Below, one piece after another: positions 1-8,983 of a stretch of 64,000 nucleotides of DNA. The first letter of the stretch is position 1, and the number at the start of each line of letters is the position of its first letter. A model generated the notes under the pieces. The model did not search any database and had not been told where the DNA came from. It saw only the letters and a program-made list of their open reading frames with translations. The position numbers were made by a program, and so were the translations under genes. Source of the DNA: Cyclobacterium lianum (GTDB lineage: Bacteria; Bacteroidota; Bacteroidia; Cytophagales; Cyclobacteriaceae); NCBI RefSeq assembly GCF_900143075.1, contig NZ_FRCY01000002.1, positions 124,001-188,000 on the forward strand, written 5' to 3'.

Positions 1-695
1 TCATCTCACAAGATGGCGATATGCCTGAAGAAAAATTCCTGCTTGCATACCCCGATATGCGCCTGCTAAAATCTGATCTGGCAGGAAGGGCGGACTCCAT
101 GGCTTACCGCTATGCCGACTCCACTGTTTATCTCTACTCCGACCCTGTCTTATGGAATAACAAGAGCCAGATCACTGCGGACAGTATTCGATTCCTCATA
201 GCGAATGAAGAAATAGACCGTGCGCTGCTCATCGACAATGCCTTTGCCATCACCAGGGATACCGTAGGCAATTTCAATCAAATCAAAGGGCGAAAAATGA
301 CAGGCTACTTCATACAGGGAGAGATGGATAAACTGGACGTAGAAGGCAACGGCGAGTCTTTGTATTTTGCACTGGAAAATGACACCACCTTCAAGGGCCT
401 GAATCAACTGCTTTGCGGAAGAATTATCATGCAGTTTCAGGAAGGAGCGGTCAGAAAGATAAGTCACTCCATCAAGCCGGAGGCAGCTTTTGTCCCGCCT
501 CATCTGATCGAAGAAGATCAAAAACGACTAAAGGGATTTACCTGGAGGGAGGAGGAACGCCCCGACAGGATGCTGGTCAATGACTGGAGAATGCCTGCTG
601 TGCGGAATAAAAACCGGTACAGTCTGTTTGACGAACCCGATGTGAGCCTTCCCTTACCCGAGGATGACGAAATACAAAAACTTATAGATAATTAA
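1..695 (+). CDS. OstA-like LPS-transport protein, 5' end outside window
   Basis: The frame is open from base 3 and no start is needed inside the window, so this is the C-terminal part of a longer protein; the first in-frame ATG is at 21. The visible ~230 residues carry repeating short strands with the pattern of the OstA/LptA beta-jellyroll (for example the stretches around IDNAFAITRD and LDVEGNGESLYFALEND), followed by a charged, proline-rich tail. Family knowledge: OstA-like proteins of Bacteroidota are periplasmic or outer-membrane factors of lipopolysaccharide transport. Its place before bamD fits an envelope role. The full length and N-terminal signal cannot be seen. Confidence 0.7.
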   Translation, partial: ISQDGDMPEEKFLLAYPDMRLLKSDLAGRADSMAYRYADSTVYLYSDPVLWNNKSQITADSIRFLIANEEIDRALLIDNAFAITRDTVGNFNQIKGRKMTGYFIQGEMDKLDVEGNGESLYFALENDTTFKGLNQLLCGRIIMQFQEGAVRKISHSIKPEAAFVPPHLIEEDQKRLKGFTWREEERPDRMLVNDWRMPAVRNKNRYSLFDEPDVSLPLPEDDEIQKLIDN

Positions 696-897
696 TACAA
701 AATGTGGTTTAAATTACATTTTTGGGGAATTCATGAATTTTTAAAACATTATTAAACGGATGATCTGAAAAAAAATTTTATAATAGTTAACAATTTTTAA
801 CCCGCATATTGTAAAAAAATGGAACCAATTGGCTATTTTTATACGTATATATCAGAGATCCAAAACAAAAATTGTCAGTTATCGATTTAAATTCTAC

Positions 898-1611
898 ATG
901 AAAGTTTTCTTTACAATATTCATCATCCTGTTTACCGTGGCGCAGCAGCAAGTGACTGCCCGACAGGTGCGTGTATTGAATGAAAATGTAGCGTTTAACG
1001 GCAAAGTAAATACTACTCAAAGAAAGTCACTGATTCTCCAAAATGATTCGAATGAAAAGGCCACTTACTTTCTGCGATATCTTAGAGGGAATGTGGGTTC
1101 ATCCCAAAATATTCTGATTTGCCTGGGGGATGTGTGTTATGATCCAAGAGAAGATCTTTCCTCCATTCAGTTTACTCTTGACCCCGGAGAAATATTTACT
1201 GATCTGTACATTGAATTCGAGCTTGGCATAACCGCTACCAAGGGTACCTTTGATTTGCATTTCTTCAACACGTCTAACATCCGCGATGCTTTTGTAATTG
1301 AATGTGTTTACAATGTCATTGGGGATAACCCAACAGAAAACTTCAGTCATAAGGATGTGGATATCGGGAGCATCTATCCCAACCCAAGTGTGCGGACTGC
1401 ACAGCTTGACTATAAGATAAAAAACCCCAACGCGAAAGTACGGGTAGTGATCAATAGCTTCATTGGTAACCCCATTTATGATTTTAATCTGGACCCCGGT
1501 GAGGGTACCTTGCTGATTCCGGTGACAGATCTGAATCCAGGTACGTATTTTTATACACTGATTGTGGACAATAAAAATATTGTCACCAAGAAACTCTACG
1601 TTAAAAGGTAA
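898..1611 (+). CDS. Small secreted protein with type IX (type A) C-terminal sorting domain
   Basis: A protein of 237 residues. The ATG at 898 is chosen because it starts directly with a signal peptide (MKVFFTIFIILFTVAQQQ); the frame is open further upstream to a TTG at 829 but this would bury the signal. The N-terminal ~150 residues are a beta-rich domain of unknown function. From about residue 158 comes the hallmark YPNPS motif, followed by the strands of a Por-type sorting domain ending GTYFYTLIVDNKNIVTKKLYVKR-like. Known for the family: such tails direct export through the type IX system and are cleaved at the cell surface. The role of the cargo part is not recognised. A DUF4835/PorD gene lies 2.6 kb downstream. 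Confidence 0.8.
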   Translation: MKVFFTIFIILFTVAQQQVTARQVRVLNENVAFNGKVNTTQRKSLILQNDSNEKATYFLRYLRGNVGSSQNILICLGDVCYDPREDLSSIQFTLDPGEIFTDLYIEFELGITATKGTFDLHFFNTSNIRDAFVIECVYNVIGDNPTENFSHKDVDIGSIYPNPSVRTAQLDYKIKNPNAKVRVVINSFIGNPIYDFNLDPGEGTLLIPVTDLNPGTYFYTLIVDNKNIVTKKLYVKR

Positions 1612-1637
1612 GGAGCAGCTTTTGCTTCCAAACTACC

Positions 1638-1668
1638 TTGATAACCAATTAATAATCCCTTATATTTG
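1638..1668 (+). promoter_or_regulatory. Bacteroidota-type promoter of bamD
   Basis: TTG at 1638-1640, 20 bases, then TATATTTG at 1661-1668, an exact match to the TAnnTTTG minus-7 box. The bamD ATG begins only 8 bases after the box, so the transcript would have almost no leader. Inference from motif and spacing only. Confidence 0.55.
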
Positions 1669-1676
1669 CAGGCCCG

Positions 1677-2603
1677 ATGAGAAAAGCACAAGCATATATT
1701 ATTCTATTACTAGTAGCCTCCCTATCCTTTAGCTGCGGAGAGTTCTACAAATTGGAGAAAAGCACCAATTGGGATGAGCTCTATGAAGCTGCAAACAGCT
1801 ATTATGACGAGGGAGAATTCAACAAGGCCATCATCTTATACGACCGCGTATTGCCGGTAATTAAAGGAAGCGGCAAAGCAGAACTGGCAGAATTCAATTA
1901 CGCCTATGCGCATTTTCGAACAAAAAGGTACATTGAATCTGCGGGGTATTTCAAAACTTTTTTTGACACGTATAATCGTTCACCCCTGGCAGAAGAAGCC
2001 CTCTTTATGCACGCTTATTCCCTGTATCTCGATTCTCCGGACTATAATCTGGATCAAAGAAGTTCGAGAGAAGCCGTAAATGCCATTCAGTTGTTTATGA
2101 ACAGGTATCCGGAATCTGATTCCTATGAGAGAGCCACCTCCATGATAGATGATCTGCAGAAAAGATTTGAAGAAAAGGCCTTTGAAGAATCCAAAATGTA
2201 CTACCGCCTTACCGAAGGATTATTTCCGGGAGAATTCTACAGGGCTTGTATCGTAAACTTTCAAAATTTTGCCAAATCCTTCCCTGACAGCAAATACAAT
2301 GAAGAACTCGCTTTTAAGCTGGTAGAAGTCAGTGCCGCATATGCTGAGAGGAGTATTTTCGACAAAAAAGAGGAAAGGCTGAATCAATCCATTGAATTTG
2401 CGCGGGATTTTGAGCAGCGGTACCCGGACAGCGAGTATGCGAAGCGGGTCAGTAACCTGATGGCTGAGACACAAACTGAACTTGCCGCCCACTACCGGTT
2501 AAAAGAACAGTATGAAGCCAGATCTGCTGAGGCCAGGAGAATACGGGAAGAAGAGGAGCGGAATCAAGCCGCCACCGAGGCACTCAGAAACGTAGAGAAT
2601 TAA
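1677..2603 (+). CDS. bamD: Outer membrane protein assembly factor BamD
   Basis: A lipoprotein of 308 residues with a lipobox ending at Cys20 (LSFSC). Tetratricopeptide-like helical pairs follow, for example AANSYYDEGEFNKAIILYDRVLP near residue 40 and a second block with FAKSFPDSKYNEELAFKLVEVS near residue 195. It lacks any catalytic motif. This is the expected architecture and slightly longer length of Bacteroidota BamD, the inner-face lipoprotein of the BAM complex that inserts beta-barrels into the outer membrane. The C terminus is a charged helix rich in Arg and Glu. It heads a run of same-strand genes (rpoZ, coaBC, porD, recN) whose order I recall as common in this phylum. Confidence 0.9.
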   Translation: MRKAQAYIILLLVASLSFSCGEFYKLEKSTNWDELYEAANSYYDEGEFNKAIILYDRVLPVIKGSGKAELAEFNYAYAHFRTKRYIESAGYFKTFFDTYNRSPLAEEALFMHAYSLYLDSPDYNLDQRSSREAVNAIQLFMNRYPESDSYERATSMIDDLQKRFEEKAFEESKMYYRLTEGLFPGEFYRACIVNFQNFAKSFPDSKYNEELAFKLVEVSAAYAERSIFDKKEERLNQSIEFARDFEQRYPDSEYAKRVSNLMAETQTELAAHYRLKEQYEARSAEARRIREEEERNQAATEALRNVEN

Positions 2604-2626
2604 AAATTTAAATAAACTATACACGC

Positions 2627-2941
2627 ATGGCAGTCAATCCATCAATTATCACCAGAGACCTGGATAAAGTAGCCGAAAAATCAGGTAATCTTTACGAATC
2701 AATTTTCGTGATTTCTCAAAGGGCAAAGCAAATTTCATCTACCATGAAGGAAGAGTTAAACAACAAGCTTTCTGAATTTGCTTCAACCGTAGACAACCTG
2801 GAAGAGGTATTTGAAAATAAGGAACAAATCGAGATCTCTAAGTTCTATGAAAGAATGCCCAAGCCAAGTACCCTGGCGATGGAGGAGTTCATGGAGGAGA
2901 AGGTTTTGTTCAGATACCCTGAGGAGGAAAGCGGCTCCTAA
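2627..2941 (+). CDS. rpoZ: RNA polymerase omega-like subunit (Rpb6 family)
   Basis: A protein of 104 residues matching the Bacteroidota form of omega: N-terminal SIITRDLDKVAEKSGNLYESIFVISQRAKQI, where the conserved ITR and the helix with RAKQI correspond to the core contact region of Rpb6/omega. The C-terminal half is acidic and ends in a strand-forming FMEEKVLFRYPEEE. It assists folding of the beta-prime subunit in RNA polymerase. It starts 23 bases after bamD, and its stop is one base before the coaBC start, so the genes are probably cotranscribed. Confidence 0.85.
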   Translation: MAVNPSIITRDLDKVAEKSGNLYESIFVISQRAKQISSTMKEELNNKLSEFASTVDNLEEVFENKEQIEISKFYERMPKPSTLAMEEFMEEKVLFRYPEEESGS

Positions 2942-2942
2942 A

Positions 2943-4172
2943 ATGCCTCTTTCCGGCAAACGTATTTTACTAGGCGTCTGTGGAGGTATTGCCGCCTACA
3001 AGGCAGCAGTGCTTATACGCCTGCTGGTTAAATCCGGAGCAGAAGTCAAAGTCATCATGACAGCTTCTGCTTTGGACTTTATTACCCCCCTCACTCTGTC
3101 CACCCTATCCAGAAACCCGGTTTTTCTCGATTTTTTCAATAAAAACACGGGTGAATGGAACAATCATGTAGAATTGGGCAACTGGGCCGACCTGATGATC
3201 ATCGCCCCCTTATCTGCAAACACACTGGCCAAAATGGCCAATGGACAGAGTGATAATTTGCTTTGCTGCACCTACCTGTCCTGCACCTGTCCGGTACTTT
3301 TAGCTCCAGCCATGGATCTGGACATGTACCAGCATCCTTCGGTGCAAAAAAACCTGGACAACCTGCGCCGGGTTGGCAACAGCATAATGGAGCCTGGCTC
3401 CGGAGAACTGGCCAGCGGATTGATAGGACAGGGCAGGATGCCCGAACCAGAAGAAATTTGGGAGCGTGTCAGGGAAATCCTTTTGCCCCAAAGCTTGCTG
3501 CTCAACAAAAAAATCCTGATCACCGCCGGGCCCACCCAGGAAGCCATCGATCCTGTCCGGTACATCAGCAATCACTCCAGCGGAAAAATGGGACTTTCCA
3601 TCGCCAATGAGGCAGCCAGAAGAGGGGCACAGGTCACATTGGTTTTGGGACCTACCGCGCTCAACGCTGCCCATCCGGCGATTAAACCGGTGAATGTCAC
3701 CAGCGCAGAGGAAATGTATCTCGCGGCAGCAGACCATCATAAGCAGGCAGATGTGGCTATTTTTTCGGCCGCAGTAGCTGACTACCGCCCCGAAAAACCA
3801 GCCGCAGAAAAAATCAAAAAGGACCAGGCGAATTATACCATACCCCTTGTTAAAAACCCCGATATTGCGCAATCCCTGGGAGCAATCAAGCGTCCGAACC
3901 AATACCATATTGGCTTTGCCTTGGAAACAGATGAAGGATATGGTAGTGCAAAAAAGAAACTCAAAAGTAAAAACCTGGACTTTATTGTGCTGAACAGCCT
4001 GCTGGATCCGGAAGCGGGTTTTCAAAAGGACACCAATAAAGCCACGCTGATTTTTAAAAGCAAAGAGGAAATTAAAACTCCTGTGATCACCAAGGAGGCG
4101 CTCGCAAAAATCATACTCGATCACCTGGAAAGTTTGATGGGAACAACAGAAACCACATCGAATCGTTTATAA
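2943..4172 (+). CDS. coaBC: Bifunctional phosphopantothenoylcysteine decarboxylase / phosphopantothenate-cysteine ligase
   Basis: A protein of 409 residues that carries out two steps of coenzyme A synthesis. The start at 2943 is chosen because it begins MPLSGKRILLGVCGGIAAYK, the canonical flavoprotein N terminus, one base after the rpoZ stop; the frame is open upstream but only within rpoZ. The CoaC half (residues 1 to ~180) shows catalytic His75 in NNHVELGNWAD and a PAMDLDMYQHP substrate loop, in which Asp stands at the usual Asn position. The CoaB half (from ~190) begins KILITAGPTQEAIDPVRYISNHSSGKMG. Both domains look complete. Confidence 0.93.
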   Translation: MPLSGKRILLGVCGGIAAYKAAVLIRLLVKSGAEVKVIMTASALDFITPLTLSTLSRNPVFLDFFNKNTGEWNNHVELGNWADLMIIAPLSANTLAKMANGQSDNLLCCTYLSCTCPVLLAPAMDLDMYQHPSVQKNLDNLRRVGNSIMEPGSGELASGLIGQGRMPEPEEIWERVREILLPQSLLLNKKILITAGPTQEAIDPVRYISNHSSGKMGLSIANEAARRGAQVTLVLGPTALNAAHPAIKPVNVTSAEEMYLAAADHHKQADVAIFSAAVADYRPEKPAAEKIKKDQANYTIPLVKNPDIAQSLGAIKRPNQYHIGFALETDEGYGSAKKKLKSKNLDFIVLNSLLDPEAGFQKDTNKATLIFKSKEEIKTPVITKEALAKIILDHLESLMGTTETTSNRL

Positions 4173-4190
4173 CGATAAGAGTTATCAGAC

Positions 4191-5114
4191 ATGCCTAAAC
4201 CCATTACGATGTTACGCCCGCTGATTATTTTATTTTTCATCATAGCTAATCCCTTTCCGGGGATATCTCAACAACTTGATTTTACGGTTACCATTAATAG
4301 CGAGCGGGCAAGAACGCAGGATCAGGATATTTTTGAACAAATGAAAACGGCGTTTGAACAGTTTCTCAACAACAGAAACTGGACAGATGATGAATTTAAA
4401 CCTGAGGAAAGGATCAAAGGTAACTTGTTGATTACCATCAACGATATGCCCAGCGTAGGACTTTTTTCGGCCACAGTGCAGATTCAAACTGTAAGACCTG
4501 TTTATGGATCGAACTACGAAAGTCTGATGTTGAATTTTGCAGATCGAAACTGGACCTTTGAATATGTGGATTCACAGCCCCTCGAGTTTAATCAATATTC
4601 ATTTCTTAACAACATCACCTCTCTTCTGGCCTATTACGCCTACATTGCCCTGGGGCTGGATTATGATTCTTTTGCACCAAGGGGGGGAGATCCGTTTTAC
4701 GAGACCGCAAATAATATAGTGGCAAATGCACAGCAGTCGTCCAGACCAGGATGGAACCAAAATCCATCGGACAAAAGAAACCGGTATTGGTTATCCAATG
4801 ATCTGTACAATTCCCAGGTACTGGTACCGGTAAGGGACGCCTATTATCTGTATCATCGAAAAGGATTGGACTTGCTGACCAGCCGGCCCGAAGAAGCCTA
4901 CAACAATATACTCGAAGCCATCAAGTTTGTTGAAGAAGCCAATAGCACCCAGCCAAACAGCATCCTTACCATTACTTTTATCGATGCCAAATCCGACGAG
5001 ATTTGCAAGATACTTAAAAATGCACCGCAGGAAATCAAACAGGAAGCCGTCAGTGCGCTACTGAAGGTAGACCCCAACAATGCCAGAAAATACAATGACA
5101 TTTTAAAAGGATAA
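4191..5114 (+). CDS. porD: DUF4835 family protein, probable type IX secretion protein PorD
   Basis: A protein of 307 residues with an N-terminal signal peptide ending near FPGISQQ; an internal ATG at 4209 would give the same mature protein. The mature part starts LDFTVTINSERARTQD and contains NRNWTDDEFKPEERIKGN and a conserved helical C terminus with DAKSDEICKILKNAP. From memory of the family, Bacteroidota carry this protein between coaBC and recN and it is named PorD because of a link to type IX secretion or gliding. The biochemical role is not visible in the sequence. The recN start is 47 bases downstream. Confidence 0.75.
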   Translation: MPKPITMLRPLIILFFIIANPFPGISQQLDFTVTINSERARTQDQDIFEQMKTAFEQFLNNRNWTDDEFKPEERIKGNLLITINDMPSVGLFSATVQIQTVRPVYGSNYESLMLNFADRNWTFEYVDSQPLEFNQYSFLNNITSLLAYYAYIALGLDYDSFAPRGGDPFYETANNIVANAQQSSRPGWNQNPSDKRNRYWLSNDLYNSQVLVPVRDAYYLYHRKGLDLLTSRPEEAYNNILEAIKFVEEANSTQPNSILTITFIDAKSDEICKILKNAPQEIKQEAVSALLKVDPNNARKYNDILKG

Positions 5115-5161
5115 TGCTCATTTTTGGTTAATTTTGATCACCTAAATGAAACCAAAGCTCC

Positions 5162-6814
5162 ATGTTGACCAACCTTAGCATCGCCAATTATGCTTTGATA
5201 GAGAAATTGGAAATGAAACCCTGCCCGGGCCTGAACATGATCACAGGAGAAACCGGTGCCGGAAAATCCATCATGCTGGGTGCTGTGGGTTTGTTGCTGG
5301 GCAACAGGGCTGATACCAAATCCCTCTATAATGAAGCGGAAAAGTGTATCATCGAGGGTGTTTTTGAGGTGGAAAATTATGGTCTGAAATCCTTTTTTGA
5401 GGAGGAAGAACTCGACTATGAACCTTTTTGTATCATAAGAAGAGAAATTTCGCCCACCGGCAAGTCCAGGGCATTTGTCAACGACACCCCGGTGAAACTG
5501 GACACCTTGAAGGTTTTGGGGAAAACTTTGATGGACATCCATTCGCAACATGAAAACCTGCTGCTGGGCGCCTCCTCCTACCAACTGTCCCTACTCGATG
5601 CCTTTGCGCAGACCGGAAAAATAAAATCGCAATATACCCTGCAGTTCCAGGAATATACGGTCCTGCAGAAAAAAGTCCGTCTGCTGGAAAAGGAAATGAC
5701 AAGCCTCCAACAGGAAGCAGACTACAACCAATTTCAGTTGGAAGAATTGAGTTCCCTGAATCTAACCGAAGGTGAGCAGACTGAGTTGGAATCCGAGGAA
5801 GAGATTCTTAACCATGCAGAGGAAATCAAGGCCAGGGCACTTGAAGCCTTGAAACTACTGGACAACGAACAGATGGGTGCCATACAAATGCTCGGATCGG
5901 CAAGGCACCATTTCAATTTTCTATCCAAATTTGGAAAAACCTTTGAAGATCTGGATCAGAGATTCCAGAGTATGCTCATTGAATTAAAAGACATACTGGA
6001 AAGTCTATCTGCGGAAGAACAAGCAACTGAAGTAGATTTTGAAAAGTCTGAATGGGTAAGGGAAAGGCTGAGCAAAATTTACCAACTCCAAAAGAAACAT
6101 GGTGTTCAGTCAGATAAGGCCCTTATAGAACTGACCTCCCATCTTGCCGATAAAGTTTTCAGGGCAGATCATCTGGAGGAAGAATTAGCCGGACTGAAAA
6201 GCCAACTGGAAAAGGCGGAAAAAACGATGCACTCAACCGCTGAGCAATTGTCAAAGAAACGAACCGCTGTTTTTACGGGTTTCAGTCAGGAAATCCAACA
6301 ATTACTGGCTCAGCTCGGCATGGAAAATGCCAAAGTTGACATCTACAGAAAAGCTGTGCCTGCATCTGAGTCCGGCATAGATGAAATAGATATTTTATTT
6401 TCCGCCAACAAGGGGGTAGGCACCCAACCTATAGGCCAGGTGGCTTCGGGAGGAGAGTTTTCCAGGTTGATGTTTGCCATCAAGTATATCATGGCCGACA
6501 AAATGGCACTTCCTACACTGATATTCGACGAGATAGATACCGGAGTTTCCGGAGAGGTTGCACTGCAAATGGTCCGGATGATGCAAAAAATTGCTGAAAA
6601 TCATCAGGTAATTTGCATCAGTCACCTCCCTCAGGTAGCTGCCAAAGGGGAAAAACATTATTTTGTCTATAAAGACAATAGTGCTAAGAAAACAGTGAGC
6701 AAAATAAAATTATTGGATGAGGAAGAGCGGCTAGTGGAAATCGCCAAGATGATATCCGGCTCCAATCCCTCAGCTTCTGCCTATGAAAACGCAAAAGAAT
6801 TATTGGGTAATTAA
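5162..6814 (+). CDS. recN: DNA repair protein RecN
   Basis: An SMC-like ATPase of 550 residues acting in double-strand break repair. Walker A is at about residues 28-36 (ITGETGAGKSIML). A coiled-coil arm spans roughly residues 160-370, rich in Glu, Lys and Gln heptads. The signature VASGGEFSRLMFAIKYI and Walker B PTLIFDEIDTGVSGEVALQM lie near residues 425-465, followed by the ISHLPQVAAKGEKHY switch. Length and order of elements are normal. It is the last gene of the bamD run; a TAnnTTTG box (TAATTTTG, 5129-5136) lies just upstream but without a clear minus-33 partner. Confidence 0.93.
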   Translation: MLTNLSIANYALIEKLEMKPCPGLNMITGETGAGKSIMLGAVGLLLGNRADTKSLYNEAEKCIIEGVFEVENYGLKSFFEEEELDYEPFCIIRREISPTGKSRAFVNDTPVKLDTLKVLGKTLMDIHSQHENLLLGASSYQLSLLDAFAQTGKIKSQYTLQFQEYTVLQKKVRLLEKEMTSLQQEADYNQFQLEELSSLNLTEGEQTELESEEEILNHAEEIKARALEALKLLDNEQMGAIQMLGSARHHFNFLSKFGKTFEDLDQRFQSMLIELKDILESLSAEEQATEVDFEKSEWVRERLSKIYQLQKKHGVQSDKALIELTSHLADKVFRADHLEEELAGLKSQLEKAEKTMHSTAEQLSKKRTAVFTGFSQEIQQLLAQLGMENAKVDIYRKAVPASESGIDEIDILFSANKGVGTQPIGQVASGGEFSRLMFAIKYIMADKMALPTLIFDEIDTGVSGEVALQMVRMMQKIAENHQVICISHLPQVAAKGEKHYFVYKDNSAKKTVSKIKLLDEEERLVEIAKMISGSNPSASAYENAKELLGN

Positions 6815-6911
6815 GATTTGGCACTATGCCAGGTTTTTAAAAAGTTTCAATCATTATTAGCTAATTTTAAAGAATATTATTTAATTTAAGTCAGAAAGTT
6901 AAAAGTAAAAT

Positions 6912-7739
6912 ATGTCTGAAAACTTATTAAAAGGTAAAAGAGGAATCATCACCGGGGCATTGGATGAAAATTCAATCGCCTGGCAAACCGCCCTTAAGGC
7001 AAAAGAACAGGGAGCAACCTTTGTACTTACCAATGCCCCTATAGCCATGAGGATGGGAGCCATAAAGGAATTGGCAGAAGCCTGTGACACCATTATCGTC
7101 CCTGCGGATGCCACTTCTGTAGCGGACATAGAAAAGCTGTATGATGAAGCCCGGGAATATCTGGGTGGAAATTTTGATTTCCTGCTGCATTCCATCGGCA
7201 TGTCGCCCAATGTAAGAAAAGGCAAAGCTTACGGTGACCTCAACTATGAGTGGGTTCAAAAATCGTACGATGTTTCGGCAATTTCTTTTCACAAAATGCT
7301 GCAGGTAGCAGAGCAGAAAGACATATTGAACGAATGGGCATCTGTAGTAGGGTTAAGCTATATCGCTGCACAACGGGCATTTCCTTTTTACTCAGACATG
7401 TCTGAAGCAAAAGCAATATTGGAAAGCATTGCCAGAAATTATGGATTGAGATACGGCAAACTGAAAAAAGTGAGGGTCAATACCATTTCCCAATCGCCCA
7501 CCAAAACGACAGCCGGATCGGGTATCGGAGGATTTGACGATTTCTTTGATTTTGCAGATATCGCTTCCCCTCTTGGTAATGCCTCTGCAGAAGATTGCGC
7601 AGCCTATATTGTCTCGCTGTTCTCGGATTTCACCAGAATGGTCACCATGCAAAATCTCTTTCACGATGGCGGTTATTCCTCTACGGGAATCACACAGGAA
7701 TTGATTGATGTTTTTGTAGACAGGAAAACCAACAATTGA
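6912..7739 (+). CDS. fabI: Enoyl-[acyl-carrier-protein] reductase (NADH)
   Basis: A short-chain dehydrogenase fold protein of 275 residues catalysing the last reduction of the fatty acid elongation cycle. Evidence: the FabI-type nucleotide motif GIITGALDENSIAW at residues 11-24, and the catalytic pattern Tyr150-x9-Tyr160-x6-Lys167 (SYIAAQRAFPFYSDMSEAK), which aligns with the YxxxxxxxxxYxxxxxxK arrangement of the enzyme. The C terminus has the DGGYSSTG loop. It stands alone, with a 97-base gap after recN and a strong bidirectional terminator downstream. Confidence 0.95.
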   Translation: MSENLLKGKRGIITGALDENSIAWQTALKAKEQGATFVLTNAPIAMRMGAIKELAEACDTIIVPADATSVADIEKLYDEAREYLGGNFDFLLHSIGMSPNVRKGKAYGDLNYEWVQKSYDVSAISFHKMLQVAEQKDILNEWASVVGLSYIAAQRAFPFYSDMSEAKAILESIARNYGLRYGKLKKVRVNTISQSPTKTTAGSGIGGFDDFFDFADIASPLGNASAEDCAAYIVSLFSDFTRMVTMQNLFHDGGYSSTGITQELIDVFVDRKTNN

Positions 7740-7849
7740 TATTACCTCGCTTTGGCAGGTTAAATTGCTGGCTTTAAAATGCTTCCAGACCTGCCTGCTA
7801 AATGAGAATTGGAAACAGAGTAGCTATCAAAACACCTGATTGTTTCCTA

Positions 7850-7891
7850 AAAAAATCCCCTTGTTTGTCGACAAACAAGGGGATTTTTTTT
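7850..7891. terminator. Bidirectional intrinsic terminator between fabI and leuB
   Basis: A perfect inverted repeat of about 20 bp (core CCCCTTGTTTGTC / GACAAACAAGGGG) flanked by A and T runs, so it forms a hairpin followed by a U tract on both strands. It separates the convergent fabI (+) gene and the ilv-leu operon (-). Confidence 0.9.
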
Positions 7892-7912
7892 GGCGTAGCG
7901 GGAATCTTTTCA

Positions 7913-8983
7913 CTAGGCTTTGGCAATTTGCGCTGCCAGCCAATCGCCCACCTCTGTGGTCTTATAGGCTTTCTCCCCATCGGCCAGATCTTCTGTTACT
8001 ACTCCTTTTTCCAAAGACAAATTGACGGCATCGGAAATGGCCCTGGCTTCGTCCATTAACTCAAAGGCATATTCAAACATCATCGCTGCTGACAATACGG
8101 CTGCCAGGGGATTGGCAATATCTTTACCAGCCGCCTGCGGATAGGAACCATGAATGGGTTCGAAAAGCTTCGTATCCAATCCAATGGAAGCCGAGGGCAT
8201 CAAACCCATAGAACCACTGATTACGGAGGCCTCATCTGTGAGGATATCTCCGAAGAGATTTTCGGTAATCAGCACATCGTAAGCCTTGGGCCACTGGACC
8301 AAACGCATGGCTACAGCGTCCACAAATTCGTATTCCACCTTCACATCGGGATACTCTCCGGCAAGCCGCTGCACGGTTTCTCTCCATAGCCTGCTAGTAG
8401 CCAGCACATTCGCTTTATCTACGCAGGTCAATAATTTTCGTCTTTTTTGTGCAAACTCAAAACCCATTCTTGCCAGTCTCTCAATCTCCTCTACGGAATA
8501 CACACAGGTATCAAAGGCCTTGGTACCCTGCTCATTTCTGCCGCGGGGTTCACCAAAATAGATCCCTCCGGTCAGCTCTCTCAAAAAGACCAGATCGGTA
8601 CCTTCTATTCGTTCTCTTTTCAACGGTGATTTGTGCAACAGCGAAGGAAAAGTAAAGGTAGGGCGGACATTTGAAAAGAGGCCCAGTCGCTTTCTCATCT
8701 CCAGTAAGCCTTGCTCAGGCCTGACCTTTGCGCTCGGATCATTGTCGTATTTGGGGTCACCAATGGCGCCAAAAAGCACTGCGTCTGAGTTTAAACAAAT
8801 CTGGTGGGTTTCTTCAGGGTAAGGCCGGCCCACTGCATCTATCGCTGCAGCGCCTGTCCTGGCTTCTTGAAAAGTAATCTGGTGGCCAAATTTATCTGCG
8901 ACGGCATTTACCACTTTCACAGCCTGGGCAATCACCTCCGGTCCTATGCCATCACCAGGCAATAGGGCTATATTCATTTCCAT
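7913..8983 (-). CDS. leuB: 3-isopropylmalate dehydrogenase
   Basis: A protein of about 356 residues, the oxidative decarboxylase of leucine synthesis. It begins MEMNIALLPGDGIGPEVI; the ATG at 8983 or the next at 8977 are both possible, while the frame extends upstream to 9028 inside the preceding gene. The substrate loop near residue 90 (EQGLLEMRKRLGLFSNVRP) and ITENLFGDILTDEAS (metal-binding Asp residues) are clear. The LFEPIHGSYPQAAGKDIANPLA segment marks the NAD site. It is the last gene of the nine-gene operon and overlaps the 3' end of the gene before it by about 30 bases. In the citramalate route it would also act on 3-methylmalate. Confidence 0.93.
   Translation of the reverse strand: MEMNIALLPGDGIGPEVIAQAVKVVNAVADKFGHQITFQEARTGAAAIDAVGRPYPEETHQICLNSDAVLFGAIGDPKYDNDPSAKVRPEQGLLEMRKRLGLFSNVRPTFTFPSLLHKSPLKRERIEGTDLVFLRELTGGIYFGEPRGRNEQGTKAFDTCVYSVEEIERLARMGFEFAQKRRKLLTCVDKANVLATSRLWRETVQRLAGEYPDVKVEYEFVDAVAMRLVQWPKAYDVLITENLFGDILTDEASVISGSMGLMPSASIGLDTKLFEPIHGSYPQAAGKDIANPLAAVLSAAMMFEYAFELMDEARAISDAVNLSLEKGVVTEDLADGEKAYKTTEVGDWLAAQIAKA

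Noticed and set aside
3300-4124. Minus-strand frame of 274 codons in coaBC
   Set aside because: Shadow of coaBC; Cys- and Phe-rich random-looking translation.
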